From assembly GCF_965233615.1 (NCBI RefSeq), contig NZ_OZ247495.1: 64,000 nucleotides of DNA; one strand, 5' to 3'. This document shows, piece by piece, positions 42,464 through 50,669 of the stretch (positions within the stretch are counted from its first letter, which is position 1; each line of letters opens with the position of its first letter). The translations under genes and the position numbers were made by a program. The notes under the pieces are model-generated. The model was given only the letters and a program-made list of their open reading frames with translations. It did no database searches and had not been told where the DNA came from. The DNA comes from Pelagibius sp028280305 (GTDB lineage Bacteria; Pseudomonadota; Alphaproteobacteria; Kiloniellales; Kiloniellaceae).

Positions 42464-43483
42464 TCAGATCGCGCCGCGGACGAGGTTCCGCACGGCGTCG
42501 AGGATGTCCGGCACCTGGGGAACCGCTGCTTTTTCAAGTTCGGGGTTATAGGGGATCGGCACCTCGGCGCCGCCAAGGCGAACGATCGGGGCGTCGAGGT
42601 AGTCGAAGGCTTCGCTCTCGGCAATGGCGGCGCTCACCTCGGCGCCGATGCCCAGGGTGGTGACGCCCTCGTAGACGCAAACCAGCCGCGAGGTCTTGGC
42701 GACGCTCTCGATGACCGTCGCGCGATCCATCGGCCGGATCGTGCGCAGGTCGATCACTTCAGCCTCTATCCCCTCATCCACCAAGGTCTCGGCTGCCGCA
42801 AGCGCGCGCTGCACCATGATCGAGGTCGCTACGATGGTGACATCCCTGCCGGGACGGCAGACATGGGCCTTGCCGATGGGAACGGTGTAGTAGCCCTCCG
42901 GCACCGGGCCCTTCATCTTGTAGAGCAGCTTGTGCTCGAACAACAGGACCGGGTCCGGGTCTTCCAAAGCGGCCAACAGCAAACCCTTGGCGTCGTGGGG
43001 CGTCGCCGCCTGCGCCACCTTCAAGCCCGGCACATGCCCGAACCAGGCCTCCAGGCTCTGGCTGTGCTGGGCCGCCGCGCCGGTGCCCGAACCGGCGGGA
43101 AAGCGCATGACCAGAGGCACCGAAACGGTGCCGCCGAGCATGAAGCGCAGCTTTGCCGCCTGATTGACGATCTGGTCCATGGCCAGGGTGGCGAAGTCGG
43201 AGAACTGGAACTCGTAGATCGGCCGCATGCCGGTGAGCGCCGCACCGACCGCCACCCCGGCGCCACCGAGTTCGGAGATCGGGGTGTCCATCACCCGGTC
43301 CTCCCCGAAACGCTGCACAAGATCGCCGGTAACCTGGAAGGCGCCGCCGTAGATGCCGATATCCTCGCCCATCAAGATCACCCGGTCATCGGATTCCAGC
43401 GCCAGCGCCAAAGCGTCGCGGATCGCCTCGGCATAGCTCAGCTCGCGCTGACCTGCGTCGAGGGCGGGCGCCGGGGCATTCAT
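42464..43483 (-). CDS. acoB: E1 beta subunit, acetoin/2-oxo acid dehydrogenase family
   Basis: A 339-residue thiamine-diphosphate enzyme subunit. The motifs LMGEDIGIYGGAFQVTGDL, DTPISELGGAGVAVGAAL, EFQFSDFATLAMDQIVNQAAK and VCVYEGVTTLGIGAEV are classical for E1 beta of PDH/AcoB. The ATG overlaps the E1 alpha stop (ATGA). With E1 alpha it should cleave an acyloin (acetoin-like ketol) or decarboxylate a 2-oxo acid. Clustering with an AcoC-type E2 favours ketol cleavage. Confidence 0.9.
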   Translation of the reverse strand: MNAPAPALDAGQRELSYAEAIRDALALALESDDRVILMGEDIGIYGGAFQVTGDLVQRFGEDRVMDTPISELGGAGVAVGAALTGMRPIYEFQFSDFATLAMDQIVNQAAKLRFMLGGTVSVPLVMRFPAGSGTGAAAQHSQSLEAWFGHVPGLKVAQAATPHDAKGLLLAALEDPDPVLLFEHKLLYKMKGPVPEGYYTVPIGKAHVCRPGRDVTIVATSIMVQRALAAAETLVDEGIEAEVIDLRTIRPMDRATVIESVAKTSRLVCVYEGVTTLGIGAEVSAAIAESEAFDYLDAPIVRLGGAEVPIPYNPELEKAAVPQVPDILDAVRNLVRGAI

Positions 43484-44505
43484 GCCGACACTCCTTCCCC
43501 TTCACCGGGTGTGTAGACATCCCGCGTCAAAGCGGCCGGGTCAGGCGCGGCACTGGTCTTGGCGAAGTCGATGGCCGCGGCGATTTCTTCTGCCGCCTCC
43601 TGCTCCAGCGCCGCCAGGCCTTGCGCATCGACGACCCCGTGTTCTTCCAACAGCTCGGCGAAGCGGACGATCGGGTCGCGGGCGACCCAGGACTCGATTT
43701 CTTCTTTCGTGCGGTAACGGTTCCGGTCCGACTTGGAATGCCCGCGCCAGCGATAGGTCACCGATTCGATAAGGCTGGGTCCTTCACCCGCCCGGGCGCG
43801 CTCGATGGCGATATAGCCCGCTTCGGCAACGGCGGAGAAGTCATTGCCGTCGACAGTGACGCCGGGCATCGCGTAAGCGGCGGCGCGCTCTGCCACGCGG
43901 GGCTGCGCGCTCGACCTCTCGGTCGATGTCGACATGCCGTAGTGATTGTTCTCGCAGGCGAAGATGACCGGCAGCTTCCAGACCGACGCCATGTTGAGCG
44001 CCTCGTGAAAGGCGCCTTCGTTGACGGCACCGTCGCCGAAGAAACTCATCACGACAGAGCCGGGATTGAGCCGCTTGGCGGAAAGCGCCGCACCCACCGC
44101 GATGGGGATGCCGCCGGCGACGATACCGTTGGCGCCCAAGTTACCCTTGGCAACGTCGGCAATATGCATGGAACCGCCCCGCCCGCCGCAATAGCCGCTC
44201 TCCTTGCCGAAGAACTCGGCGTACATGCGCCCGACATCGGCGCCCTTGGCGATACAATGCCCGTGGCCGCGGTGGGTCGAGGTGATCTTGTCCTCATCCG
44301 TGAGCGCCATACAGAGGCCGACTGCAGAGGCTTCCTGGCCGATGGAAAGATGCATGGTGCCGTGGATCAGTCCGCGGACGTAACAGTCCTCGGCGCCCTC
44401 TTCAAACTGCCGCACCAGATACATCTTGCGCAGCGCGTCGCGCAGCACCTCCGGTTTGTATTGCCGGATCGCAAAGGGGGCGTTGGCAGGCGGGTGAGCC
44501 AGCAT
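43480..44505 (-). CDS. acoA: E1 alpha subunit, acetoin/2-oxo acid dehydrogenase family
   Basis: A 341-residue thiamine-diphosphate-binding subunit. The ThDP motif is seen as FFGDGAVNEGAFHEALNMASVW with the later CENNHYGMSTS. Other family features are GHGHCIAKG, GRGGSMHIAD and the phosphorylation-loop region TYRWRGHSKSDRNRYR. It lies 15 bases downstream of the DXR-like gene, so all four are one operon. No E3 (lipoamide dehydrogenase) gene is present here; a shared E3 from elsewhere is expected. Confidence 0.9.
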   Translation of the reverse strand: MLAHPPANAPFAIRQYKPEVLRDALRKMYLVRQFEEGAEDCYVRGLIHGTMHLSIGQEASAVGLCMALTDEDKITSTHRGHGHCIAKGADVGRMYAEFFGKESGYCGGRGGSMHIADVAKGNLGANGIVAGGIPIAVGAALSAKRLNPGSVVMSFFGDGAVNEGAFHEALNMASVWKLPVIFACENNHYGMSTSTERSSAQPRVAERAAAYAMPGVTVDGNDFSAVAEAGYIAIERARAGEGPSLIESVTYRWRGHSKSDRNRYRTKEEIESWVARDPIVRFAELLEEHGVVDAQGLAALEQEAAEEIAAAIDFAKTSAAPDPAALTRDVYTPGEGEGVSA

Positions 44506-44520
44506 CAGATATAGCGTTTC

Positions 44521-45840
44521 CTAATTTAGTGAAAGAAGTTGATCCTGCCGCGCCCTCAACGCCACGATCTTGGCGTCCTGGGGCGGCAGCGCGTTTTCAT
44601 AAGTGATTAACTCGCCCTTGCGGATCGGCGCGGTTACCTCACCATCGGCCAATAAACCGCAGGGAATAGCACCTTCAACGCGGGCTTCTTCGCTCCGCAT
44701 GATCCAGGCGCGGTAGCAGTATTCACCGATGGCATCCAGGCGTTCGCCCGGCGCAAGGTCCCTCTTGGCCACCGCACAAACCTCTGCAACCGGCCGGTCC
44801 AGCGGGACCATGTCGGCCTTGCCGTAAAGAACGGCGCGCGCGCAAGTCAGCGGGACCTCCAGGGAGGTAAGGTGGTAAGGTCTCAGGAAAGTGAAGTAGG
44901 GGCCTTTGCCCAGCTTCAGGTCGGTCATGCGTTCGGAGAGACGGGGATGGGACATCTCGACGACGACGAAAACGCCCGGCGCCAGGCCGGCGCCGATGGA
45001 ATAGTCGACACGGCCGACATCGGACAGCACGCCGCCGTCTTTCTCGGGTACCAGCACCTCGGCAAGCTGTTCCTTGGTCGCCGCCGGTCCGTGCAGTCCG
45101 GGCTTGTCGGGGAGCAGGCCGGTGGCATTGGCGATCGCCGCCATCTCCACCATGGTCTTCGAACCGTCGATGAACTCGACCAGCATCCGCGCGCTCATGT
45201 TGCGGCGCTCCGCCTCTTCGACATAGGCGTCGGGCGTCGCTTCGATGTTGAGGGGATTGTTCTTGCCCTTGCCGGCACAGACGATGGGATGCCCCATGGC
45301 CGAGACGAATTCGATCAGCTCGATACAGGAGGACGGCTCGTCACCGGCGCCGAGGGAGTAAACGACTCCCAGGCGGTCGGCCTCAGCCTTCAGGTAAGCG
45401 CCGATGGTGACGTCGGCCTCGACGTTCATCATCACCAGATGTTTACCCTGCTCCATGGCGGCAAGACCGATCTCGGCCCCGACCGCCGGCACCCCGGTCG
45501 CATCGACCACCACGTCGATCAACCCGCTTTCGACCATCGCCGCTGCATCCGGCGTGACAGCGATCTGATCCGCCTCCATGGCCGCGTTCAACGCCGACGG
45601 GGTCGCCGCTTCCCTGGCGCCGCCCGCACCATTAAAGGCGATATCGACCGCTTGCATTGCCGCCGGCACGTTCAGCTCGGCAATCGCGCCGATGCGGATT
45701 CCCGGCATGTGGGCGACCTGGGTGACGATGTCCGTGCCCATTTCCCCCGCGCCCACCAGGCCGATCCGCAGCGGCCGGCCCGCATCGGCGCGAGCCGCAA
45801 GATCCTTGGCAAGGCCGGTCAGTTCAACATTGGTGGCCAA
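44521..45840 (-). CDS. DXR-like (DRL-type) NAD(P)H oxidoreductase with SAF domain
   Basis: A 439-residue oxidoreductase. The Rossmann motif GLVGAGEMG is at 27-35, a homoserine-dehydrogenase-like middle contains GAGDEPSSCIELIEF and KGKNNPLNIEAT, and a C-terminal SAF-type domain ends AIPCGLLADGEVTAPIRKGELITYENA. The N terminus (ATNVELTGLAKDLAARADAG) and overall plan match the DRL group. In Brucella abortus, DRL replaces DXR and interconverts 1-deoxyxylulose 5-phosphate and methylerythritol 4-phosphate. I choose TTG 45840, with GGAG eight bases upstream, because similarity starts there; ATG 45885 is an alternative. It heads the aco-like operon. The DRL assignment is from memory of the family and needs checking. 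Confidence 0.75.
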   Translation of the reverse strand: MATNVELTGLAKDLAARADAGRPLRIGLVGAGEMGTDIVTQVAHMPGIRIGAIAELNVPAAMQAVDIAFNGAGGAREAATPSALNAAMEADQIAVTPDAAAMVESGLIDVVVDATGVPAVGAEIGLAAMEQGKHLVMMNVEADVTIGAYLKAEADRLGVVYSLGAGDEPSSCIELIEFVSAMGHPIVCAGKGKNNPLNIEATPDAYVEEAERRNMSARMLVEFIDGSKTMVEMAAIANATGLLPDKPGLHGPAATKEQLAEVLVPEKDGGVLSDVGRVDYSIGAGLAPGVFVVVEMSHPRLSERMTDLKLGKGPYFTFLRPYHLTSLEVPLTCARAVLYGKADMVPLDRPVAEVCAVAKRDLAPGERLDAIGEYCYRAWIMRSEEARVEGAIPCGLLADGEVTAPIRKGELITYENALPPQDAKIVALRARQDQLLSLN

Positions 45841-46172
45841 GAGAGAAACTCCATCATCAGACCTGATGCGGACCCTAATGAACATCTGTTTTATCGTCAA
45901 TACGCATGTTCTGGCCCTAATGCGAGCCCGGCCCACAAATGCCTTGACAAGACTGAAAGACAAATGAACATTTGAATGAATAGAAATAACATTGTTCAAC
46001 GATAAATGGGAGGATTCATGAAAACGGCGCTGCCGACCCCCTCCCGCGAAGCACCCTGTAAAGCCTCCCGCTTGCCGGACGCAGCCGCACGCCGACAGTG
46101 ACGTGCGCCCGGCATCCCGAGGTTCCGCAGTGCCTTCAGACGTAAGAACGATCAAAAAGGGAGGTTTTTTCC
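45841..46172. promoter_or_regulatory. Divergent control region with TGAACA/TGTTCA half-sites
   Basis: 332 bases between the DXR-like gene and the ABC importer. AATGAACAT occurs exactly twice (45877-45885 and 45963-45971), and inverted relatives occur as ATGTTC (45906-45911) and TTGTTCA (45992-45998). TTGACA at 45944-45949 could be a plus-strand -35, but no good -10 follows at 17 bases. SorC/DeoR-family regulators often bind repeated half-sites of this kind, so the linked SorC protein is the obvious candidate. The binding protein itself has a strong GGGAGG ribosome site. Confidence 0.5.
46018..46101 (+). CDS. Possible 27-aa leader ORF upstream of the importer
   Basis: ATG at 46018 is preceded by GGGAGGA at good spacing, and the frame runs to TGA at 46099-46101, encoding a 27-residue, Arg/Pro/Ala-rich peptide with no known motif. 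The ribosome site resembles the one used by the binding-protein gene 71 bases further on. It may be a translated leader or chance. Confidence 0.25.
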   Translation: MKTALPTPSREAPCKASRLPDAAARRQ

Positions 46173-47738
46173 ATGCGCGTTAACAGTTACGGCACGACCC
46201 GCCGATCATTCCTGAAATCAAGCGTTGCGGCCGGCCTTGCAGCCGGTGCCGGAACCTCGCTGGCGGCGCCCGCCTTTGCCCAGTCGTCACTGCCCGATCC
46301 CGCTGCCGTCCTGGCGGACATTTCGGTACCGAAATATGTGCGTGAGGACTACCGTAAGCTCTACAGCATGTCCGACGAACCACTTTGGGATCCTCAGAAG
46401 GATTGGATCCGGACCGTGGACTGGGAAGCTGTGCGGGCCGAACAGGCCGGCAAGACGGTGCGTTTCGCCATCGGCGCGGCGGACCAGGAATCAGCGGCCG
46501 AAGGCCTCGTACCATTCGAAAAGCTTTCCGGCATCAAGGTCGAACTGGTTCCCATCCCGGACGACAGCTTCTACGACAAGGCGATTGCCGAGTTCATCTC
46601 CGGCAACGCCAGCTTCGACGCATTGCAATTCTTCTCGCCCTGGCTGGGCGACTTCGCCGCGCCGGGCTTCCTGGCGCGCCTCGACGACTACGCCGAGAAA
46701 TGGAACCTGCCGCTCGACGATTTCTACGACACCTACCGCCTCAATTACGGCCAGTTCGGCGACAAGGGCCTCTACGGAATCCCCTTTGACTGCGACATCC
46801 AGATGGTGCACCTGCGCAAAGGTTATGTGGAGCAGGTCACCGGCGGACCGATCGACAAATGGAAGACGGTCGAGACCTACGACGACCTGATCCGCCTCTC
46901 CGGCGAGTTGAACAAGATCGAGCCGGGTGTCGCCGGCGTGGGTCTAATGGCCGCCCGCGGCTTCTGGTCGACCTATACCTGGGAGCACATTGCGGCCCAA
47001 TGCGGCGTCGACCTCTTCGACGGCGAGTGGAACCCGATCTTCAACAACGATGCCGGCATCAAGGCGCTGGAGATCATCCTGGATCTTCAGAAGAATGCCG
47101 CCCAGGGCGTTGCCGGTTGGGGCTGGCCGGAAAACCGGGCGGCCTGGCTCGGCGGACAGCTTGCCACCAACATCTCCTGGCAGGACAGCGGCACCCAGGC
47201 CATGCGGCCGGACCAGAGCCAGATCGTCGACGACTTCGTCACCATCTACGAGCCGCGGGTGAACATCGAGGGCGCCCGTTTTGCGCCGCCGAACATCGCC
47301 GGTTCGACCTCCTGCGTCGCCTCGACCTCGCAGAACCCGGAAGGCGCGTTCTTGATGCTCGCCTTCCTGACCACGGCGTCGATCATGGCGATGAACGAAG
47401 CCAACGCCAACGGCGTGGCGCCGGGCTACAAGTCGGTGCTGAACAACGAGCGTCTGCGGGCCGTTTCCCAACCGGCCGAAGTCTGGGCGGAGAGTCTCGA
47501 CTATGCCTGGTGCGCGCCGCGCATTCCCGGCATGTTCGAGATGGAGCAGGCCCTCGGCAACGAGATCAACCGTGCTGTCGTCGGACAGATTCCCGCCAAG
47601 GAAGCACTGGACAACGGCGTCAATGCCTGGCGCTCGATCATGAAGAAAAACGGCTTCTTCAGCAGCCGCGAGCCTTTTGCCTATTCCGCGGTGGAGGCCG
47701 GCACCTGGGCCGGCCGTGGCAAGCCGTCACCGATCTGA
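46173..47738 (+). CDS. Tat-exported ABC sugar/polyol solute-binding protein
   Basis: A 521-residue extracellular solute-binding protein of the family 1 (MalE/UgpB-like) type. The N terminus TTRRSFLKSS followed by an Ala/Gly-rich core to AFAQ is a twin-arginine signal with cleavage near residue 37, so it is exported folded. The mature protein has an extra segment of about 60 residues before the first binding-protein strand (VRFAIGAADQESAAEG), longer than usual. GGGAGG upstream supports the start. It begins a plus-strand operon with two permeases, an ATPase and a PfkB kinase, which suggests a polyol or sugar ligand. Confidence 0.87.
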   Translation: MRVNSYGTTRRSFLKSSVAAGLAAGAGTSLAAPAFAQSSLPDPAAVLADISVPKYVREDYRKLYSMSDEPLWDPQKDWIRTVDWEAVRAEQAGKTVRFAIGAADQESAAEGLVPFEKLSGIKVELVPIPDDSFYDKAIAEFISGNASFDALQFFSPWLGDFAAPGFLARLDDYAEKWNLPLDDFYDTYRLNYGQFGDKGLYGIPFDCDIQMVHLRKGYVEQVTGGPIDKWKTVETYDDLIRLSGELNKIEPGVAGVGLMAARGFWSTYTWEHIAAQCGVDLFDGEWNPIFNNDAGIKALEIILDLQKNAAQGVAGWGWPENRAAWLGGQLATNISWQDSGTQAMRPDQSQIVDDFVTIYEPRVNIEGARFAPPNIAGSTSCVASTSQNPEGAFLMLAFLTTASIMAMNEANANGVAPGYKSVLNNERLRAVSQPAEVWAESLDYAWCAPRIPGMFEMEQALGNEINRAVVGQIPAKEALDNGVNAWRSIMKKNGFFSSREPFAYSAVEAGTWAGRGKPSPI

Positions 47739-47783
47739 GTTCGGCGTGCTGTCCTCAGGGAAGCGGGTAAGAGCCCGACATCG

Positions 47784-48719
47784 ATGACGCAATCCGCAGC
47801 AACAAGCGAGGGGACGGCGATATCCGCCGTCCCTTCTCTGCGGCGGCGCCGGCGCAGTCCCTTCCGGCGCAAGCTCTTTCCCTACCTGCTGGTTGCGCCG
47901 GCGGTGATCTATCTGTTGATGATCACCCTCTATCCCGGCGTTTACGCGATCTATCAGTCCTTCTTCTTCGTCACCTTCACCGGCTGGGTGCCGGCCGGTT
48001 TCGAGAACTACACCAATCTGTTGCAGGACCGGGAATTCTGGGCGGCGCTCTGGAATACCCTGGTCATCGGCGGCATTTCCCTGGCCCTCGAATGCGTGAT
48101 CGCGATGACTCTGGCGTTCTACACCTACCGCGATCCCTTCATCCGCGGCTGGCGCATCATCTTCCTGATGCCCATGCTCTTCATGCCCTCTGCGGTGGCC
48201 TTCATCTGGAAGTTGGCCTTCAACGACGGGCGGGTGGTCTCCGACCTCCTGATGCAGCTCGGCCTGATCTCCGAAAACATCGACTTTCTGGGCGACGTCT
48301 GGAATGCCCGGCTGACGCTTATCGTCGCCGACGTCTGGCAGTGGACGCCCTTCCTGTTCATCATTTTCGTTGCCGGACTCCAGGCCCAGGACAAGGAGAT
48401 CGAAGAAGCCGCCCGCCTCGACGGCGCCAGCTGGCCGGCGATCTTCTGGAACATCTCCCTTCCACTGATGCGCCCGGTGATCGCGGTGGCCGTCATCCTG
48501 CGGGGCATCGACATCACGACGATGTTCGCCAATGTCTTCATCATCACCCAAGGCACGCCCGGCGGTGCGACCGAGACCATCAGCTATTTCATCTACCGCA
48601 TGGGCTTTCGCACCTTTAACTTCGGCTACGCCTCCGCGGCCTCCGCCTTGATGCTGATCTTCACCATCATCGTCGCCCAACTGCTGTTGAAGCGGTTCTT
48701 CCGCTCGGGAAGGGCGTGA
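47784..48719 (+). CDS. MalF/UgpA-type ABC transporter permease
   Basis: A 311-residue permease with a basic cytoplasmic N terminus (RRRRSPFRRK), six helices, and the EAA loop EIEEAARLDGASWPAIFWNISLPLM typical of carbohydrate importers of the CUT1 class. The 3' end overlaps the next permease gene (GTGA or TGATG), so translation is coupled. It is the first of the two channel subunits. Confidence 0.9.
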   Translation: MTQSAATSEGTAISAVPSLRRRRRSPFRRKLFPYLLVAPAVIYLLMITLYPGVYAIYQSFFFVTFTGWVPAGFENYTNLLQDREFWAALWNTLVIGGISLALECVIAMTLAFYTYRDPFIRGWRIIFLMPMLFMPSAVAFIWKLAFNDGRVVSDLLMQLGLISENIDFLGDVWNARLTLIVADVWQWTPFLFIIFVAGLQAQDKEIEEAARLDGASWPAIFWNISLPLMRPVIAVAVILRGIDITTMFANVFIITQGTPGGATETISYFIYRMGFRTFNFGYASAASALMLIFTIIVAQLLLKRFFRSGRA

Positions 48720-49570
48720 TGGCCGCGACCGGAAGAATGCGCCGCCGCTCAGGCGAAAGCCGCGTGCTCCGCTATGTCATCCTGGCTGGTTGGGCACTCT
48801 GCTGCCTGCTGCCGATCCTCTGGTTTCTTTCCATCGGCTTCAGGCCGCGCACAGAGATCATCACGCCGCAGCCGATTTACTGGCCGACCTTCTCCCTCGA
48901 CGCCTGGCATATGATCTGGGACGACTGGCCGATGGCCAATTACCTGATCAACTCCCTGCTGGCCATTGTCGGCTCGGTGGTCATCGACCTGGTGCTCGCA
49001 ATCCCCGCCGCCTATTCCCTGGCGCGCTATAACTACAAGGGCCGCGAGGACATCGGTTTCTACATCCTCTCGACCCGGATGATGGCCCCGGCCATCGTGG
49101 CGATACCGATCTTTTTCCTGTTCAAGGGTCTTGGCCTGCTCGACACGGTCTGGGGCCTGATGCTGGTCTATGCCGCGATCAACCTCAGCCTCGTCACCTG
49201 GATCATCCGCTCCTACATGCAGGATATTCCCCACGAGCTGGAGGATGCAGCGCGCACCGACGGCGCCTCGGACCTACGCATTCTCTGGGAGATCGTGATT
49301 CCGATCTGCCTGCCGGGAATCATCACCGCTGCGGTGATCGCGGCGATCTTTGCGATCAACGAGTTCCTCTTTACGCTGTTGATCGCCTCGACCAAGAACG
49401 CCTACACCATGTCGGTGGCTCTGGCGAACTTCACCGGTGGCTCGGACGGCAAGATATACAATGCGATTGCGCTTGTTTCCTTCCTGGCCTTTGTGCCGGT
49501 ATTTCTGCTTGTCATAGCGATCCAGAAACATCTGTCGCGCGGACTGACGTTGGGGGCTTTAAAAGGATGA
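48716..49570 (+). CDS. MalG/UgpE-type ABC transporter permease
   Basis: The partner permease, 284 residues from GTG 48716 or 283 from ATG 48719. Six helices are visible, with the EAA loop ELEDAARTDGASDLRILWEIVIPICLPG. The C terminus ends SRGLTLGALKG, the motif shared by MalG/UgpE proteins. It is followed four bases later by the ATPase gene. Confidence 0.9.
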   Translation: MMAATGRMRRRSGESRVLRYVILAGWALCCLLPILWFLSIGFRPRTEIITPQPIYWPTFSLDAWHMIWDDWPMANYLINSLLAIVGSVVIDLVLAIPAAYSLARYNYKGREDIGFYILSTRMMAPAIVAIPIFFLFKGLGLLDTVWGLMLVYAAINLSLVTWIIRSYMQDIPHELEDAARTDGASDLRILWEIVIPICLPGIITAAVIAAIFAINEFLFTLLIASTKNAYTMSVALANFTGGSDGKIYNAIALVSFLAFVPVFLLVIAIQKHLSRGLTLGALKG

Positions 49571-49573
49571 GTC

Positions 49574-50632
49574 GTGGCAGAGATTGAGTTGCGTAAGGTC
49601 AGGAAGCACTGGGGTGACTTCGTCGGCGTCGATGACGTCAATCTGAAGATCGCCGACGAGGAGTTCGTGGTCTTTCTCGGTCCGTCGGGCTGCGGCAAGA
49701 CGACGACCATGCGCATGATCGCCGGCCTGGAGGACCCGAGCGGCGGCGAGGTGATCATCGACGGTGAAGTCGTCAACGACGTCGATGCCCGTGACCGGGA
49801 TGTCGCCATGGTCTTCCAGAGCTATGCGCTCTATCCCAATATGACGATCTTCGAGAACATCCGCTTTCCCCTGCGCATGCGCGGGGTGCCCAAGGCCCAG
49901 CATGTCGAGCTGGTGAAGCGGGCGGCGGAGATGGTGGAGCTCGGCGACTACCTCGACCGCAAGCCGGGCGCGCTTTCCGGCGGTCAGCGCCAGCGCGCGG
50001 CGCTCGCCCGCGCGGTGGTCCGTCAACCCGATGTGTTCCTGATGGACGAACCACTGTCGAATCTCGACGCCAAGCTGCGCTCGGCGATGCGGGTGCAGAT
50101 CAAGCACCTGCAACGCCGCCTGAAGATCACCACCGTCTATGTAACTCATGACCAGGTCGAGGCCATGACCCTGGCCGACCGTATCGTCATCATGAACGGC
50201 GGCGCGATCCAGCAGATCGGCACGCCGGATGAAATCTACAGCAATCCGGCGAATACCTTTATCGCCGGTTTCATCGGCTCACCCCCCATGAATCTCATAA
50301 GAGGACGCGTCGAGGGGGGCACCTTCATCGCGCCCGGCGTGAAGGTCGAAGGTATCGACGCCGAGAGCGGCCGTGCGGTGACCCTGGGCGTGCGGCCAGA
50401 GGACTGTCATCTGAACAGCGCCCCGGCCGAGATGACCGGTATTGTCTTCGGAATCGAGCCAACCGGCGACCAGACCCTGGTGAGCCTGCGCACCGATGAC
50501 GACCTGTTCGAGATCCGCGCCGACCGCGACTTTCGGGCACCGCTGGACACCACGGCGCATATCAGCTTTGATCGCGATCGCCTCTACCTCTTCGACGGGG
50601 TGTCCGGCGAGCGTCTGCGCCAGCCCGGATGA
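49574..50632 (+). CDS. MalK/UgpC-type ABC transporter ATPase
   Basis: A 352-residue CUT1 ATPase with Walker A GPSGCGKTT, signature LSGGQRQRAALARA, Walker B VFLMDEPLSNLD, and the switch histidine in VYVTHDQVEAM. A C-terminal TOBE-type domain (about 240-345) follows. The start is GTG 49574. It energises the importer formed by the two permeases before it. Confidence 0.92.
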   Translation: MAEIELRKVRKHWGDFVGVDDVNLKIADEEFVVFLGPSGCGKTTTMRMIAGLEDPSGGEVIIDGEVVNDVDARDRDVAMVFQSYALYPNMTIFENIRFPLRMRGVPKAQHVELVKRAAEMVELGDYLDRKPGALSGGQRQRAALARAVVRQPDVFLMDEPLSNLDAKLRSAMRVQIKHLQRRLKITTVYVTHDQVEAMTLADRIVIMNGGAIQQIGTPDEIYSNPANTFIAGFIGSPPMNLIRGRVEGGTFIAPGVKVEGIDAESGRAVTLGVRPEDCHLNSAPAEMTGIVFGIEPTGDQTLVSLRTDDDLFEIRADRDFRAPLDTTAHISFDRDRLYLFDGVSGERLRQPG

Positions 50633-50669
50633 GAAGCCAACACGAAAAACAACGGACGCGATCGGTAAA

